64,000 nt of DNA, taken from positions 1,922,001 through 1,986,000 of the forward strand of contig OY754473.1 in assembly GCA_963575645.1 (NCBI GenBank), written 5' to 3'. Shown here one piece after another: positions 1 through 12,121 of this stretch (within the stretch, counting starts at the first letter, position 1; each line of letters opens with the position of its first letter). The stretch is from Xanthostigma xanthostigma. Taxonomy: Eukaryota > Arthropoda > Insecta > Raphidioptera > Raphidiidae. The notes under the pieces were generated by a model, which was not told the origin of the DNA, did not search any database, and saw only the letters and a list, made by a program, of their open reading frames with translations. A program made the translations under genes and the position numbers.

Positions 1-1970
1 TGGATGGTAAGGAATTGGAGGAGGACATGAATATCAATTGGAAAGTAGAAGAACCTGCAAATTTTAACTCGGAATACAAAACTATTGAAGAAATGTTTTT
101 AAAATCCGAAATAAAAGACGAGGACGATAATTCACTGATTTCACCAGACTGTGCTGAAGACATCTTAGAACCTTTATCTATGGATGGTGAGAAATTGGAG
201 GAAGACATGAATATCAATTGGAAAGTGGAAGAACGTCCAAATTTGTACTCGGAATGCAAAGGTACTGAGGAAATGTATTTAAAATCCGAAATCAAAGACG
301 AACCGATGGACAACAGCTCATTAAATCTGACGGAATTTACTGATGACACAGTAAATGATTTTTCTAATAGTGTTAGCGAAATCAGGTGCAAAGACACAAA
401 GGTCGGTTTTAGTCACATATCAGGAAATTTCGCATGTCCTCGTTTATCTGTTGTGGAAGAGAATTTTGAAAAATTTGAAGAAAAAATTGAAAATACCTCG
501 ATGGATCGGGAGAAACACAAGAAACCCAGTACAGTGAAGAATACTCACAAACTGCAACATACTGGTGAAAAGCCATATCAGTGTGACATTTGTGAGAAGT
601 GTTTCGCTAGAAAGAGCAATTTAAATACTCACAAACTGATACACACTGGTGAGAAACCATATCAATGTGACATTTGTAAGAAGTGTTTCACTCAGTCAAG
701 AAATTTAAATACTCACAAACTGCAACATACGAGTGAGAAATTATATCAGTGTGACATTTGTAAAAAGTGTTTTACTCACTCAAGCTCTTTAAATAAGCAC
801 AAACTGTTACATACTGGTGAGAAACCGTATCAATGTGACTTTTGTAAGAAGTGTTTCACTCAGCCAGGCAATTTAAATTACCACAAACTGATACACACTG
901 GGGAAAAACCCTATCAGTGTGACGTTTGTAAAAAGTGTTTCACTCACTCAATCAGTTTAAATTGTCACAAACTACAACATACTGGTGAAAAACCATTTCA
1001 GTGTGACATTTGTAAGAAGTGTTTTACTCAGTCAAGCACTTTAAATAAGCACAAACTGATACATTCTGATGAAAAACCATATCACTGTGACATTTGTAAT
1101 AAGTTTTTCGCCGCAAAGTTCAATTTAAATAGTCACAAATGGATACATACTGAAGAGAAACCATATCAATGTGACATTTGTAAGAAGTGTTTTACTAGGT
1201 CAGACGTTTTAAATAGACACAAACTGGTACATACTGATGAGAAACCGTATCAATGTGACATTTGTAAGAAGTGTTTCAGCCAATCAATCAATTTAAAAAC
1301 TCATAAACTGATTCATACTGGTGAGAAACCATATCAATGTGACGTTTGTAAAAAGTGTTTCACTAAGTCAAGCTGTTTAAATAGACACAAACTACAACAT
1401 ACTGGTCAAAAACCATTTCAGTGTGACATTTGTAAGAAGTGTTTCACTCAGTCAAGTGACTTAAATAGTCACAAACTGGTACATACTGGTGAGAAACCAT
1501 ATCAATGCGACATTTGTAAGAAGTGTTTCACTCGGTCAGGCTTGTTAAATAGACACAAACTGATTCATACTGGCGAGAAACCATATCAGTGTGACATTTG
1601 TAAAAAGTGTTTCACTCAGTCAAGCAAATTAAATGCTCACAAACGGTTACAAACTGGTGAGAAACCATATCAGTGTGACATTTGTAATAAGTTTTTCGAT
1701 CTAAAGTGTCGCTTAAATACTCACAAACTCTCACATACTGATGAGAAACGATATCAATGTGACATTTGTAAGAAGTGTTTCACTAGGTTAAGCAGTTTAA
1801 ATAGACACAAACTGGTACATACTGGTGAGAAACCATATCAATGTGACGTTTGTAAAAAGTGTTTCACTCAGTCAAGCAAATTAAATGCTCACAAACGGCT
1901 ACATACAGGTAAGAAACCATGTCATGATGACATATTTGTAAAAAGTGTTTCATTAACTTGGGTAATTTGA
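1..1970 (+). CDS. C2H2 zinc-finger protein, 16 fingers, 5' end outside window
   Basis: The frame is open from the window edge (codons in register from base 3) to the stop at 1968-1970, so the start and any ZAD part lie to the left. The N-terminal part has two copies of the family's acidic linker module (NINWKVEE..., EEM.LKSEIKDE...), followed by 16 C2H2 fingers of the pattern CDICKKCF-x5-L-x2-HKLxHTGEKP. Finger 13 has Gln in place of its last His (HKRLQT). A degenerate tail follows the last finger. The basic region found between linker and fingers in most paralogues is missing: the linker runs directly into half a finger (THKLQHTGEKP) near base 540. It is probably a nuclear DNA-binding transcription factor. 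The linker at bases 5-10 and 184-189 contains donor-like GATG/GTAAGG and GATG/GTGAGA sites. The exon 2 class is inferred from homology to the other units. Confidence 0.75.
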   Translation, partial: DGKELEEDMNINWKVEEPANFNSEYKTIEEMFLKSEIKDEDDNSLISPDCAEDILEPLSMDGEKLEEDMNINWKVEERPNLYSECKGTEEMYLKSEIKDEPMDNSSLNLTEFTDDTVNDFSNSVSEIRCKDTKVGFSHISGNFACPRLSVVEENFEKFEEKIENTSMDREKHKKPSTVKNTHKLQHTGEKPYQCDICEKCFARKSNLNTHKLIHTGEKPYQCDICKKCFTQSRNLNTHKLQHTSEKLYQCDICKKCFTHSSSLNKHKLLHTGEKPYQCDFCKKCFTQPGNLNYHKLIHTGEKPYQCDVCKKCFTHSISLNCHKLQHTGEKPFQCDICKKCFTQSSTLNKHKLIHSDEKPYHCDICNKFFAAKFNLNSHKWIHTEEKPYQCDICKKCFTRSDVLNRHKLVHTDEKPYQCDICKKCFSQSINLKTHKLIHTGEKPYQCDVCKKCFTKSSCLNRHKLQHTGQKPFQCDICKKCFTQSSDLNSHKLVHTGEKPYQCDICKKCFTRSGLLNRHKLIHTGEKPYQCDICKKCFTQSSKLNAHKRLQTGEKPYQCDICNKFFDLKCRLNTHKLSHTDEKRYQCDICKKCFTRLSSLNRHKLVHTGEKPYQCDVCKKCFTQSSKLNAHKRLHTGKKPCHDDIFVKSVSLTWVI

Positions 1971-2102
1971 ATCACCACAATATTAAATTGGCATCACATA
2001 AAAGATGTCAAAACTTAAAATTTTAATTCATTAAAATAGAAAGTACGGGGTTCAATTTTGTTCCAATGTTTATGTAATCTATTATATTTAAATATTATTT
2101 GA

Positions 2103-2441
2103 TAGAGCTGTAAAAGTAACTAGAAATTGTGTACCCGTATGTATTCGTTACTTAAAGAACCAGTACCCGTTACTTTCGTATCGTTACGTTACTCGTTACT
2201 TTTTATACGACATACAATCGTGTACTAACAGGCAACAGCATCAAGTACATATGTTCCATCGCATCCAAGCGCGTCGCTTACGTGATACGGTATAACATAT
2301 AACCGCATCAAACGTGTCGAGCTGACATGGATGCGAAAGATGCGAGTAACGAAATAAATTTGCAAGTAACGATTCGTTACTTCGAGTCAGACGATGTACC
2401 CGTTACTCAGTAACGAATACATACGGTTTGTTACAGCTCTA
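2103..2441. mobile_element. hAT-type MITE with 8-bp target duplication
   Basis: Terminal inverted repeats TAGAGCTGTAA / TTACAGCTCTA are flanked by the perfect 8-bp direct repeat TTATTTGA at 2095-2102 and 2442-2449. The same 3'-flank sequence is uninterrupted in other units (for example near 14075 and 37890), giving empty sites. It has no coding capacity. The interior repeats CCCGTTACT and its complement. Confidence 0.85.
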
Positions 2442-2548
2442 TTATTTGAGTCCCAGCAGAGGCATTGTTTGAAAATACATTTTATTTAAACAGGATTGCA
2501 ACAGTGGGTATTTCTTAATAATAATAGCAAACTATGTATACTGTATAG

Positions 2549-2789
2549 CGGGGGTAAAGTCATTTGATTGTCGGGCCACATTGCGGATGAAAATTTGACT
2601 GCGGGCCAAACAATTTCTTTTTCTAATTTTAAGTATAGATTTTTAGAAACAATAATTTCAAGTATTAAAACACTTTACTATTTTTCTAAAATTCTTTTTA
2701 TGCACCAATTTATATTGGCAAATAGTAATATTTTTGCTTTTAATAATAATTTATAAATGGCTTCGCGGGCCTCCATTTGCCCAGGCCTG
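2549..2789. mobile_element. hAT-type MITE (CTGTATAG site), copy 1
   Basis: It begins CGGGGGTAAAGTCATTTG and ends CAAATGG-type complement (CATTTGCCCAGGCCTG). It is flanked on both sides by CTGTATAG (2541-2548 and 2790-2797), an 8-bp duplication. Homologous copies sit at the same point 3' of the finger exons at 8106, 14181 and 37994. The site near 36060 lacks the insert. Confidence 0.8.
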
Positions 2790-3045
2790 CTGTATAGCCA
2801 TAGATAGATAGATAAATAGATAGATTTCTATATTTCAAATGGCTTAAAAGCTGTGAAATATGTCAATATATCTAACTGTATATCATAAATTATAAAGATT
2901 ATTATTTATAAAAGTTTTTGAAAGGTATCAATTGACCATTTGTCCTGCAAAAGTGATAGGCTATCAGTTTTGAACTGTCTTTTCGAGTGATTTGGAGTTA
3001 TCATACATCTCAAATATGATATTTCCATAGTTTCCAGTCATATAA

Positions 3046-3284
3046 ATGAAAACAAATGCAGTTAAACCTGTAAGACACTATCTGCCTTGCTTCAGTTTAA
3101 GCATCACCGTGCGTTGGCCAGTTTTCACTCAGTCAAGTTATTTAAAAACCCAAAAACCGGCACGTATACTGGTGAGGAACCATATCAAAGTGACCTTTGT
3201 AAAAAATGTTTCACTCAGTCAATCATTTTAAGTACTGACAAATACAATTTTGTTATAGCAGATGAATTTTCATTCGTTTTGTAA
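3046..3284 (+). pseudogene. Zinc-finger relic upstream of a second-type exon
   Basis: The text contains one recognisable but diverged finger ([17 protein letters not shown]) followed by loss of the His ligands. The same relic recurs 5' of other second-type exons (about 19850, 28050, 30230, 36390, 38560, 55830 and 61850). It is likely the stump of an older finger exon now lying in intron sequence. Confidence 0.6.
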
Positions 3285-3319
3285 CTTACAAATGTCATAC
3301 ATTTTACATTTATTTGCAG

Positions 3320-3860
3320 AAACTTTTTCTAACAATGTTGAAAAATCAATTAACAATATTGGCGACAGTAATTAAATTGGTGGAAGACACGAATATCAAT
3401 TGGAAAGTGGAAGAACCTACAAATTTTAACTCGGAATGCAAAAGTATTGAGGAAATGTCTTTAAAATCCGAAATCAAAGACGAAAACTGATGGACGACAG
3501 CTCATTAATTCTGACGGAATTTACTGATGACACAATAAAAGATTTTTCTAATGGTTTTAGTGAAATTAGCTGCGAAGACACAATAGTCGGTTTTGGTCAC
3601 ATATCGGGAAATCCCGCATAACTTCTTTCTTCTGATGTGGGAGAGTGTTTTAAAAAATTTGAAAAAAAATTGATAATACTTCGATGAATCGTGAGATGCA
3701 CAAGAAAGCCAGTAAAGTGAAATAGCATCAATTTAGGATTAAAGACACGTGTAAAAAAAGATACATTGAATTCGCGTTTTTCAGAAAGTCACAAAGGTAC
3801 ACGCGCTAGTAAGAAATTAAATCAATTTTTTTGTCAAAAGAAAAATATTTAAAAGCTCAA
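3320..3860 (+). pseudogene. Second-type linker/finger exon, degenerate
   Basis: It starts after an acceptor TTTATTTGCAG and encodes the linker motif NNVEKSINNIGDSN, then stops near 3374. The remaining linker and basic region ([10 protein letters not shown]-like) can be followed, with frameshifts, to about 3830. It is homologous to the open second-type exons at 28211 and 30418. Confidence 0.7.
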
Positions 3861-3924
3861 TAATAATGTCACCGCGGGATATTGTACAATACAGTCGAAT
3901 GACTAAGAGGATCTTTGAAGGACA

Positions 3925-4056
3925 AATGTAATTATGATGCTAGTCACTAGAGGGCCAAATTGCCAGCACAATTCACCACGGAAAACAAAATAATGTAGTT
4001 ATGATGCTAGTCACCAGACGGCCGAACCGTTGTCAGCACAATTCACTACGGAAACT
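3925..4056. repeat. Two-copy tandem repeat, 68-bp period
   Basis: ATGTAATTATGATGCTAGTC, then a segment with GCCAGCACAATTCACCACGG, recurs at 3993 with a few changes. Nothing coding is seen. The 3860-4400 stretch is otherwise AT-rich and shows no gene. Confidence 0.7.
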
Positions 4057-4423
4057 CTACATATTCTACACTCGCAGATTAAAGAAATTTAGCTTATGAT
4101 GCTCGAAAAATAGGTGGCCGCCTATCGGCGAGCTACATAAGTGGTCTCATTTTGGTTCACTGGGTAACCGATCTTCCTATAATACGTTAATCAATGCTAA
4201 TTATTAATTATTTTTATATTTTTTAGATCAATGTATTAATTATTATTTTTTGTTAATATATAATATAATATATATAATTGGTCGATAATTTTAATTATTG
4301 AAAATAAATAGTAGCATAATGGGAACTTAGACTAAAACAGTTATGCGCAGTAGCTAAAACCAAAACTGTTTTGTATCGGTTTTGTGCGCATGCGTCGATT
4401 ATGCACTGTTTTGTGTCTTAAAG

Positions 4424-4817
4424 CAGCGATTCCTAAAGTGGGCTCCCTGGAAAAGTCGCCAGGGCTCCCGAAATTACATTTGCCATTGATTCGTTGGATT
4501 ATTTTTGGCTGTTAAATAATTTCACCGTTACAAATATTATTTTGGAATAACGCAAGAAATGCGATGAGTAATTAGCGAGAATTTTGCCCAACATAAGGCC
4601 CCGGTGCGGCGTGGCGGGTTGCACTGTTTTTCATTTGTAATCATTTGATGTGGAGTTCCATAAAATAAAAGGGATTTGTAATTCAGAGGCGGACTTTCCG
4701 TAAGGCTAACTAGGCCTGAGCGTAGGGCGGCCGGGCGGGGTACACTAGTGCGGCACTGCTAGTCCGCCTCTGGATTTGTTGAGAGTTCCGTTACCTTCAA
4801 AAGTTCAGGAGCCGCTG
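4424..4817. mobile_element. hAT-like MITE (CAGCG ends), carries a nested MITE
   Basis: Ends CAGCGATTCCTAAAG and the complement-type GTTCAGGAGCCGCTG are inverted repeats. The left flank TCTTAAAG resembles the right flank GCTTAAAG seen in the 59-kb copy, suggesting an 8-bp target duplication. Related copies lie at 21145, 40471, 51273 and 59022, all 5' of a ZAD exon 1, so the element was part of the duplicated unit. Confidence 0.7.
4684..4772. mobile_element. Nested MITE with CAGAGGCGGAC ends (short form)
   Basis: CAGAGGCGGACT at the left and AGTCCGCCTCTG at the right are inverted repeats. GATTTGTA / GATTTGTT flank it. The 59-kb unit has the uninterrupted sequence GGGATTTGTTGACAGTTCCG near 59250, which is the empty site. 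Longer forms of the same insert are at 21402 and 51535. Confidence 0.75.
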
Positions 4818-5088
4818 GTTTTTGAGGTTGAACCATAGATATATATCCATGGTTGGAACGGACTTAACAGAGCTTATTTTATAATTTTTTTCGATAGATA
4901 TTAATGTTTCTTATGTGACGTTTATTTTTTCCACTATTGTCGCTGACTAATCACTACAATGAACAGTGAAATCCGATTATTATTAGTCAGTTAGCGACTG
5001 TCATCGGTACTTGGCAATAATATGGCCGCTTCATCTTTAATCCGCATGGAATATGTGTTATCAAACGCAACTGTATTAAAATTCTCAC

Positions 5089-5238
5089 ATTAAAAGAAAT
5101 ATCGATAACTTTCTTTGGCCTTAATTCAAAGTGTTGATTGTGCTTATCGAGTGGGTTCACGCTGTTGGACTAATTTTCCATTTCAACGAAATTTTAAAAC
5201 CTTGTAGCTAATGTAAAGAGGAGTGTGCTTCAGTGCAG
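5089..5238 (+). pseudogene. ZAD exon 1, decayed
   Basis: It aligns over its length with the 150-bp exon 1 of the intact genes and ends in a good donor (GCAG/GTATGA), but the initiator ATG is ATT and several in-frame stops interrupt the ZAD, one within the first Cys pair (TGT TGA). Confidence 0.7.
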
Positions 5239-5579
5239 GTATGATCGCTTACTTTTTAAGATAATTTATATTTAATATATTTTCATTCAATAAAACATAT
5301 TGATGCAGGTCTTTTATTTCATAACTTTAAATTAATGTTAAAACTTTTTGGCATGGTTTATTATGAATGTGGATTGAATAAAGTTGCCATTGTTTTTGCA
5401 TACAAATGCATAAATTGATCGTTGCTTACTAAATATGAGATTATCACTTTACTTCTTTTAAGTTTTTAAGTGTAATTTCTCTTCCGTCAAATTACGTGTA
5501 ATTTCTTAAATTGTAGCCTAGCAGAAGGAAATACTTTTTCCGAAACGTCGATCAAATACTTCATTGAAGAACATTATAT

Positions 5580-5766
5580 ATGTTACGGTCTATACCCGAA
5601 TTCGGCCAATGACCGAAATTAATGCGCAAAACTAGTTTTGCTTATTTTGTAACACTCAATACTCGTTTAAATGTAAGATTTCTGATTTGGGAAATATTTG
5701 TTGGTCAAAACTAGTTTTGCGCATTTATTACGGTCATTGACCGAACTCGGGTATAGACCGTAACAT
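5580..5766. mobile_element. Hairpin MITE
   Basis: The arms ATGTTACGGTCTATACCCGA and TCGGGTATAGACCGTAACAT are perfect inverse copies, and the inverted similarity continues inward (AATGACCG, GCGCAAAACTAGTTTTG). Related but rearranged or truncated versions occur at the same intron position near 11450, 23800 and 42370. Confidence 0.75.
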
Positions 5767-6120
5767 TGATAAAGTATAGCTACTGACCCTAAATTTTTCT
5801 AATATAGCGATGTAACAATGGGTGTTTCTTAACATTGTAGTTTCTGATTGTAGCGAACAGTAGCTACACTTGCAAGTTATTAAATTAAGTAATACGCACT
5901 AAATCGTATGAAAAATTTACACATTATTTATAGCCTTACTCATATAATTCATTTCAATACTGAATTAAACAGACTTAATTAATACCTCCTATAAAATTCT
6001 ATTTCATTGTTCTTTTCTTTATTGATCTTCTTGTAAATTTTTCATTTTTTAGATAAGAAGTGGTGATAAGATTCCAAATTCGATCTGTCAAAAAACGTTG
6101 CTCTAAGCTGGAAAAAACTT

Positions 6121-7869
6121 ATGAGTTCCAGATGCAAATACTACAGTCTGAGAAAACTCTGCAACGCTATTTGGAGCAATTACATACTTTTGACACGCAA
6201 TCTAAACACGAGAAGCATTTCTGCAAAGGGAGGTACTTTAGAAATACGTGAGGTGATTGACTTGAAAGTCAACTGGACAGAGAAAGAATACGAAAGTTAT
6301 AATTCATCAAGCGAAATTTACATAGAAATGTCTTTAAAATCCAAAATAAAAGACGAGGACGATAATTCACTGATTTCACCAGAGTGTGCTGAAGACATCT
6401 TAGAACCTTTATCAGTGGATGGTGAGGAATTGGAGGAGGAAATGAATATCAATTGGAAAATGGAAGAACCTACAAATTTTAACTCGGAATACAAAACTAT
6501 TGAGGAAATGTCTTTAAAATCCGAAATCAAAGACGAACCGATGGACAACAGCTCATTAAATCTGACGGAATTTACTGATGACACAGTAAATGATTTTTCT
6601 AATAGTGTTAGCGAAATCAGTTGCAAAGACACAAAGGTCGGTTTTGGTCACATATCGGGAAATATCGCATATCCTCATTTATCTGTCCTGGAAGAGAATT
6701 TTTATAAATTTGAAGAAAAAATTGAAAATACCTCGATAGATCGGGAGAAACACAAGAAACCCAGTACAGTGAAGATAACTCACAAACTGCAACATACTGG
6801 TAAAAAGCCATATCAGTGTGACATTTGTGAGAAGTGTTTCGCTAGAAAGAGCAATTTAAATGCTCACAAACTGATACACACTGGTGAGAAACCATATCAG
6901 TGTGACATTTGTAAAAAGTGTTTCTCTTGGCCAAGCCATTTAAATAGTCATAAACGTATACATACTGAAGAGAAACCATATCAATGTGACATTTGTAAAA
7001 AGCGTTTCACTCAGTCTAGCAGTTTAAATACTCACAAACTGATACATTCTGATGAAAAACCATATCACTGTGAAATTTGTAAGAAGTGTTTCACTCAGTC
7101 TGGCAGTTTAAATACTCACAAACTGATACATACTGGTGAAAAACCATATCAATGTGACATTTGTAAAAAGTGTTTCACTCACTCAAGTACTTTAAATAAG
7201 CACAAACTGGTACATACTGATGAAAAACCGTATCAATGTGAAGTTTGTAAAGAGTCTTTCACTCAGTCAAGGGAATTTAATACTCACAAACTGCAGCATA
7301 CTGGTGAGAAACCGTATCAATGTGAAGTTTGTAAAGAGTCTTTCACTCGGACAAGGGATTTGAATACTCACAAACTGAAACATACTGGTGTGAAACCATA
7401 TCAATGTGATATTTGTAAGAAGTGTTTTACTAGGTCAGACATTTTAAATAGACACAAACTGGTACATACTGATGAGAAACCGTATCAATGTGACATTTGT
7501 AAGAAGTGTTTCACTCAGTCAAGCAATTTAAATACTCACAAACTACAACATACTGGTGAAAAGCCACATCAATGTGACGTTTGTAATAAGTTTTTCGCTG
7601 CAAAGTACAATTTAATTACTCACAAACTGACACATACTGGTGAGAAACCGTATCAATGTGACATTTGTAAGAAGTGTTTCACTCAGTCAAGCACTTTGAA
7701 AACTCACAAACTGCAACATACTGGTGAAAAACCATATCAATGTGACGTTTGTAAAAAGTGTTTCACTCAGTCAAGCAAATTAAATGCTCACAAACGGCTA
7801 CATACAGGTAAGAAACCATGTCATGGTGACATATTTGTAAAAAGTGTTTCATTAACTAGGGCAATTTGA
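6121..7869 (+). CDS. ZAD-less C2H2 zinc-finger protein, 12 fingers (exon 2 at 6053)
   Basis: An acceptor TTTTTTAG precedes exon 2 at 6053. The second ZAD half begins in frame (IRSGDKIPNSICQK) but is shifted at CAAAAAACG and stops at once, so no ZAD can be made. From ATG 6121 another frame runs through the old ZAD region and joins the acidic linker (TEKEYESYNSSSE, KIKDEDDNSLISPE, NINWKMEE, SLKSEIKDEP) and 12 C2H2 fingers. ATG 6328 (MSLKSKIKDE) is an alternative start nearer the conserved part. Like the 1-1970 and 30418 frames it lacks the basic region before the fingers. A degenerate tail (CHGDIFVKSVSLT) follows finger 12. The long open frame argues for recent constraint or recent origin; expression is not shown by the sequence. 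Confidence 0.6.
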   Translation: MSSRCKYYSLRKLCNAIWSNYILLTRNLNTRSISAKGGTLEIREVIDLKVNWTEKEYESYNSSSEIYIEMSLKSKIKDEDDNSLISPECAEDILEPLSVDGEELEEEMNINWKMEEPTNFNSEYKTIEEMSLKSEIKDEPMDNSSLNLTEFTDDTVNDFSNSVSEISCKDTKVGFGHISGNIAYPHLSVLEENFYKFEEKIENTSIDREKHKKPSTVKITHKLQHTGKKPYQCDICEKCFARKSNLNAHKLIHTGEKPYQCDICKKCFSWPSHLNSHKRIHTEEKPYQCDICKKRFTQSSSLNTHKLIHSDEKPYHCEICKKCFTQSGSLNTHKLIHTGEKPYQCDICKKCFTHSSTLNKHKLVHTDEKPYQCEVCKESFTQSREFNTHKLQHTGEKPYQCEVCKESFTRTRDLNTHKLKHTGVKPYQCDICKKCFTRSDILNRHKLVHTDEKPYQCDICKKCFTQSSNLNTHKLQHTGEKPHQCDVCNKFFAAKYNLITHKLTHTGEKPYQCDICKKCFTQSSTLKTHKLQHTGEKPYQCDVCKKCFTQSSKLNAHKRLHTGKKPCHGDIFVKSVSLTRAI

Positions 7870-8105
7870 ATCACCACAATATTAAATTGGCATCACATAA
7901 AATATGTCAAAACTTTTTAATTCATTAAAATAGAAAGTACGGGGTTCAATTTTATTCTAGTGTTCCAATGTTTGTGCAATACCTATTATATTTAAATATT
8001 ATTGGAGTCCCAGCAAAGGCATTCTTTGAATATAAATTTTATTAATACAGGATTGCAACAGTGGGTATTTCTTAATAATAATAGCAAATTATGTATACTA
8101 TATAG

Positions 8106-8373
8106 CAGGGGTTAAGTCATTTGATTGTCGGGCCACATTGCGGATGAAAATTTGACAGTGGGCCAAAAATTTGGAGAGCAAAAAAAAGGGGCCTTTCATT
8201 TCTGCAACAAAAAGGTTTTTTCGTCTGTTGTGGCCCTTACTATTTTTCTTTATTTTTTTTTATGCGCCAAACTATTTTCGCTCTTAATATTCATTTATAA
8301 AATGCTTAGCGGGCTGGATAAAATTCTACTGCGGGCCGGAACCGGCCCGCGAGCCTCCATTTGACCAGGCCTG
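8106..8373. mobile_element. hAT-type MITE (CTGTATAG site), copy 2
   Basis: It starts CAGGGGTTAAGTCATTTG and ends CAGGCCTG, flanked by CTATATAG (8098-8105) and CTGTATAG (8374-8381). The interior holds GGGCCGGAACCGGCCCGC. It lies at the same site as copies 1, 3 and 4. Confidence 0.8.
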
Positions 8374-8482
8374 CTGTATAGCCAAAGATAGATAGATAGA
8401 TTTCTATATTTGTTATATCAGAGGAATTTTCATTTGTTTTGTAATTTACAAATGTCATAATTCGTTTTACATTTATTTGCAG

Positions 8483-9870
<1,388 letters not shown>

Positions 9871-9992
9871 TACTTGAAATTGTAATTCATTAAAATAGAA
9901 AGCACGGGGTTCAAGTTTATTCCAATGTTCCCACGTTTATACAATACTTTATTAGAAAGTGTTATTTTAAGTTACTGTCGGGACTCAAACCC

Positions 9993-10020
9993 GACCTTCC
10001 GCTTCCGAAAGCGGAAGGTC
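9993..10020. repeat. 12-bp stem hairpin next to a tRNA B-box-like motif
   Basis: GACCTTCCGCTT-CCGA-AAGCGGAAGGTC is a perfect 12-bp stem with a 4-nt loop. Just 5' the minus strand reads GGGTTTGAGTCCC, close to the pol III B box. Equivalents are at 16072-16099 and, less perfect, 62910-62937 and about 49222. It is probably a tRNA-derived relic, not a terminator. Confidence 0.5.
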
Positions 10021-10552
10021 AGATTTGTGACATTGTTTGAAAATAAATTTTTCTCATATTATTTTGAACCAGTTGGAATTTCTTAGCAATAATAGCTAAC
10101 GTTAGCTATATCAAACTGTACATCATATTGCATTATAAAGATTTTATTATTCAAAAAGATTTGTGAAAGATATCAGCTAAAAAGATATTATTTTATAGAC
10201 GCAAAGGGCTTGTAATATGAACCGTTCTAATCTTTGTATTGGTATATATCTATGGTTGGAACACGTTTTTAACTATTAACTACCGCACATAACTGTTTAC
10301 TGTTCGAAAAGAGCTTATTTTATAATTTTTTCGGTAGGTTTGTAATGTTTCTTATGTGATGTTTATTTTTACCCCGATTTTAGCTGGTTGGTGACCGGTA
10401 GGTAGTCTGTAGTCACTACACTGAACAGTGAGAAATCCGATTGTTATTTACGGCTTTGTCACTGGCACTTGCCACTTGGTAATGAAATATGGCCCATCTC
10501 TAATCCGCATGGAAAGTTGGTTATTATTTGCAAGTGGATTAAAATTCTCACT

Positions 10553-10700
10553 ATGAAAGAAATATCGATAACTGGCTTTGGCCGAAGTTCAAAGTGTTGG
10601 TTGTGCTAATCGAGTGGGGTCACGCTTTGGACTTGTTTTCCATTTCAGCGAAATTTGAAAACCTTGTGTCTAATCTAAAGAGAAGTGTGCCACAGTTCAG
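10553..10700 (+). pseudogene. ZAD exon 1, decayed
   Basis: It keeps ATGAAAGAAATATCGATAAC and the donor TTCAG/GTATGC, but codon TAA follows the first Cys pair (KCWLC stop) and it is 148 bp rather than 150, so the frame is shifted. The same TAA is present at 23.2 and 41.2 kb. Confidence 0.75.
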
Positions 10701-10744
10701 GTATGCATGCTTATTCTTTTAAGATGGTTTAATAGTATTTAATA

Positions 10745-10925
10745 TGTGGCGACTCCCCTTAACAGTACATAGCGCACCTTAAGTGCACGTGTAGTTTACA
10801 CACACAATTCATTAAATGCTGACACACATCCTAATACTTCACATAGTGTCAGCAGTAATAAATTGTGTGTGTAAACTACACGTGCACTTAAGGTGCGCTA
10901 TGTACTGTTAAGGGGAGTCGCCACA
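10745..10925. mobile_element. Hairpin MITE in intron 1
   Basis: Two nearly perfect inverted arms of about 60 bp, starting TGTGGCGACTCCCCTTAACA, surround a short AT-rich loop. The 23.3-kb unit lacks it at the equivalent place, so it inserted after those units separated or was lost there. Confidence 0.85.
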
Positions 10926-11633
10926 AATATATTTAAATTTTCCTGTATGGGTTTTTTCTTTTACTTTTTCCTATATCCTTAACCAAGTTGAAATTAGATT
11001 TAAACTCATTACTTGTTTACTAAAAAATTGCTGTGGTGTATTGGTACGCAGAATTGTACTACTATGTATTAATTTTATATTTTACTTTATTTGAATATAA
11101 AATTTTTTATCTATCTATCTATCTATATTTTCATTCAATAAAACATATTGATGCAAGTCTATTATTTTATAAATCTAAATTGATGTTAAAACTTTCTGGC
11201 ATGGTTTATTATGAATACCTAGATTGAATAAAGTTGCCATTGTTTTTGCATAGAAATGTATAAATTGATCGTTACATGCTAAATATGAGATTATCACTTT
11301 ACTTCTTTTAAGTTTTTAAGTGTAATATCTCATTAGTCAAAATGCATGTAATTTCTTAAATTGTAACCTAGAGTGCCTAGAGGAAGGAAATACATTTTCC
11401 GAAACGTCGATCAAATACTTCTTTGAAGAAGATTATATATGTTACGGTGTATACCCGAATTCGGCCAATGCCAGAAAATAAATGCGCAAAACTAGTTTTG
11501 ACCAATGAATATTTCCCAAACCCTAAATCTTACATTTAAACGAAAATGTTGCAAAATGTATCTCATAAATTTACTTCTATTTAGGTGAAATGCCGTATAT
11601 AAATATACCAATATTAGCGTTGCACGCTCAGAA

Positions 11634-11707
11634 ACCCGGCTGGCTCAGTCGGTAGAGTACGTGACTCTTAATATCAGGGTCTTAGGTTCGAGCCCCAACG
11701 TTGGGCG
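11634..11707 (+). tRNA. tRNA-Lys(CTT)-like sequence, probably a tRNA pseudogene or SINE head
   Basis: D-arm (TGGCTCAGTCGGTAGAG), anticodon loop CTCTTAA (CTT, Lys) and T-arm (GGTTCGAGCCC) are all present in the right order, and the acceptor stem ends in GTTGGGC. The anticodon stem has mismatches (CGTGA against TATCA), the first base is A rather than G, and a T-stem pair is lost. A second copy with the same stem defects is at 23986. Confidence 0.5.
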
Positions 11708-11936
11708 AATATATTTTTATTTTTTTTTTTATTTTCTATATTACTTTCTTACATTTAAATTTATTTTAATTTTATTTACGACTAATTAAAATTAAATAAA
11801 TCTAATTAATACCTCATTTGAAAACTGTTACAACTATAAGTACCTATATAAAAATAATTTTCCTACAGTGTTTTCAATTAAATATTTATTATATTTTATT
11901 AATTCCAGTAATTATTGATTTAAAAAAAATGTATTA

Positions 11937-12121
11937 TCTATACTTATAAAAAGTATAATTACTGCTTTTTATCGACGAAAACTTTTGAACGGTAACTCCG
12001 ATCATCATGAAAATTGGACACAACATTCATCTCGGTAAACTAAGATGAATGTGCGTATTCATGTCCCTCCCTTCCCCATTTGTTCTTTTGCACCCGGGTG
12101 AAACCGGGCGGGATCACTAGT
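11937..12121 (+). mobile_element. Non-autonomous Helitron, copy 1
   Basis: It begins TCTATACTTATAA and ends with a GC-rich hairpin (CCCGGGTGAAACCGGGCGGG) followed by CACTAGT, inserted between A and T without target duplication, the usual Helitron layout. Copies at 24293 and 42797 occupy the same intron site. Confidence 0.8.

Noticed and set aside
560-1900. Regular 84-bp direct repeats that could suggest a CRISPR or satellite array
   Set aside because: The period equals one zinc finger plus link and the frame is open throughout; this is coding repetition in a eukaryotic gene.
2568-2756. 62-codon frame after the first finger gene, and its relative at 8125-8364
   Set aside because: They read through the CTGTATAG-site MITE and its flank; the frame is not kept among the four copies.
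11033-11227. 64-codon Tyr/Leu-rich frame, also at 42005-42205
   Set aside because: Low-complexity AT-rich intron sequence with a GATA-type microsatellite; frame not conserved at 23.45 kb.
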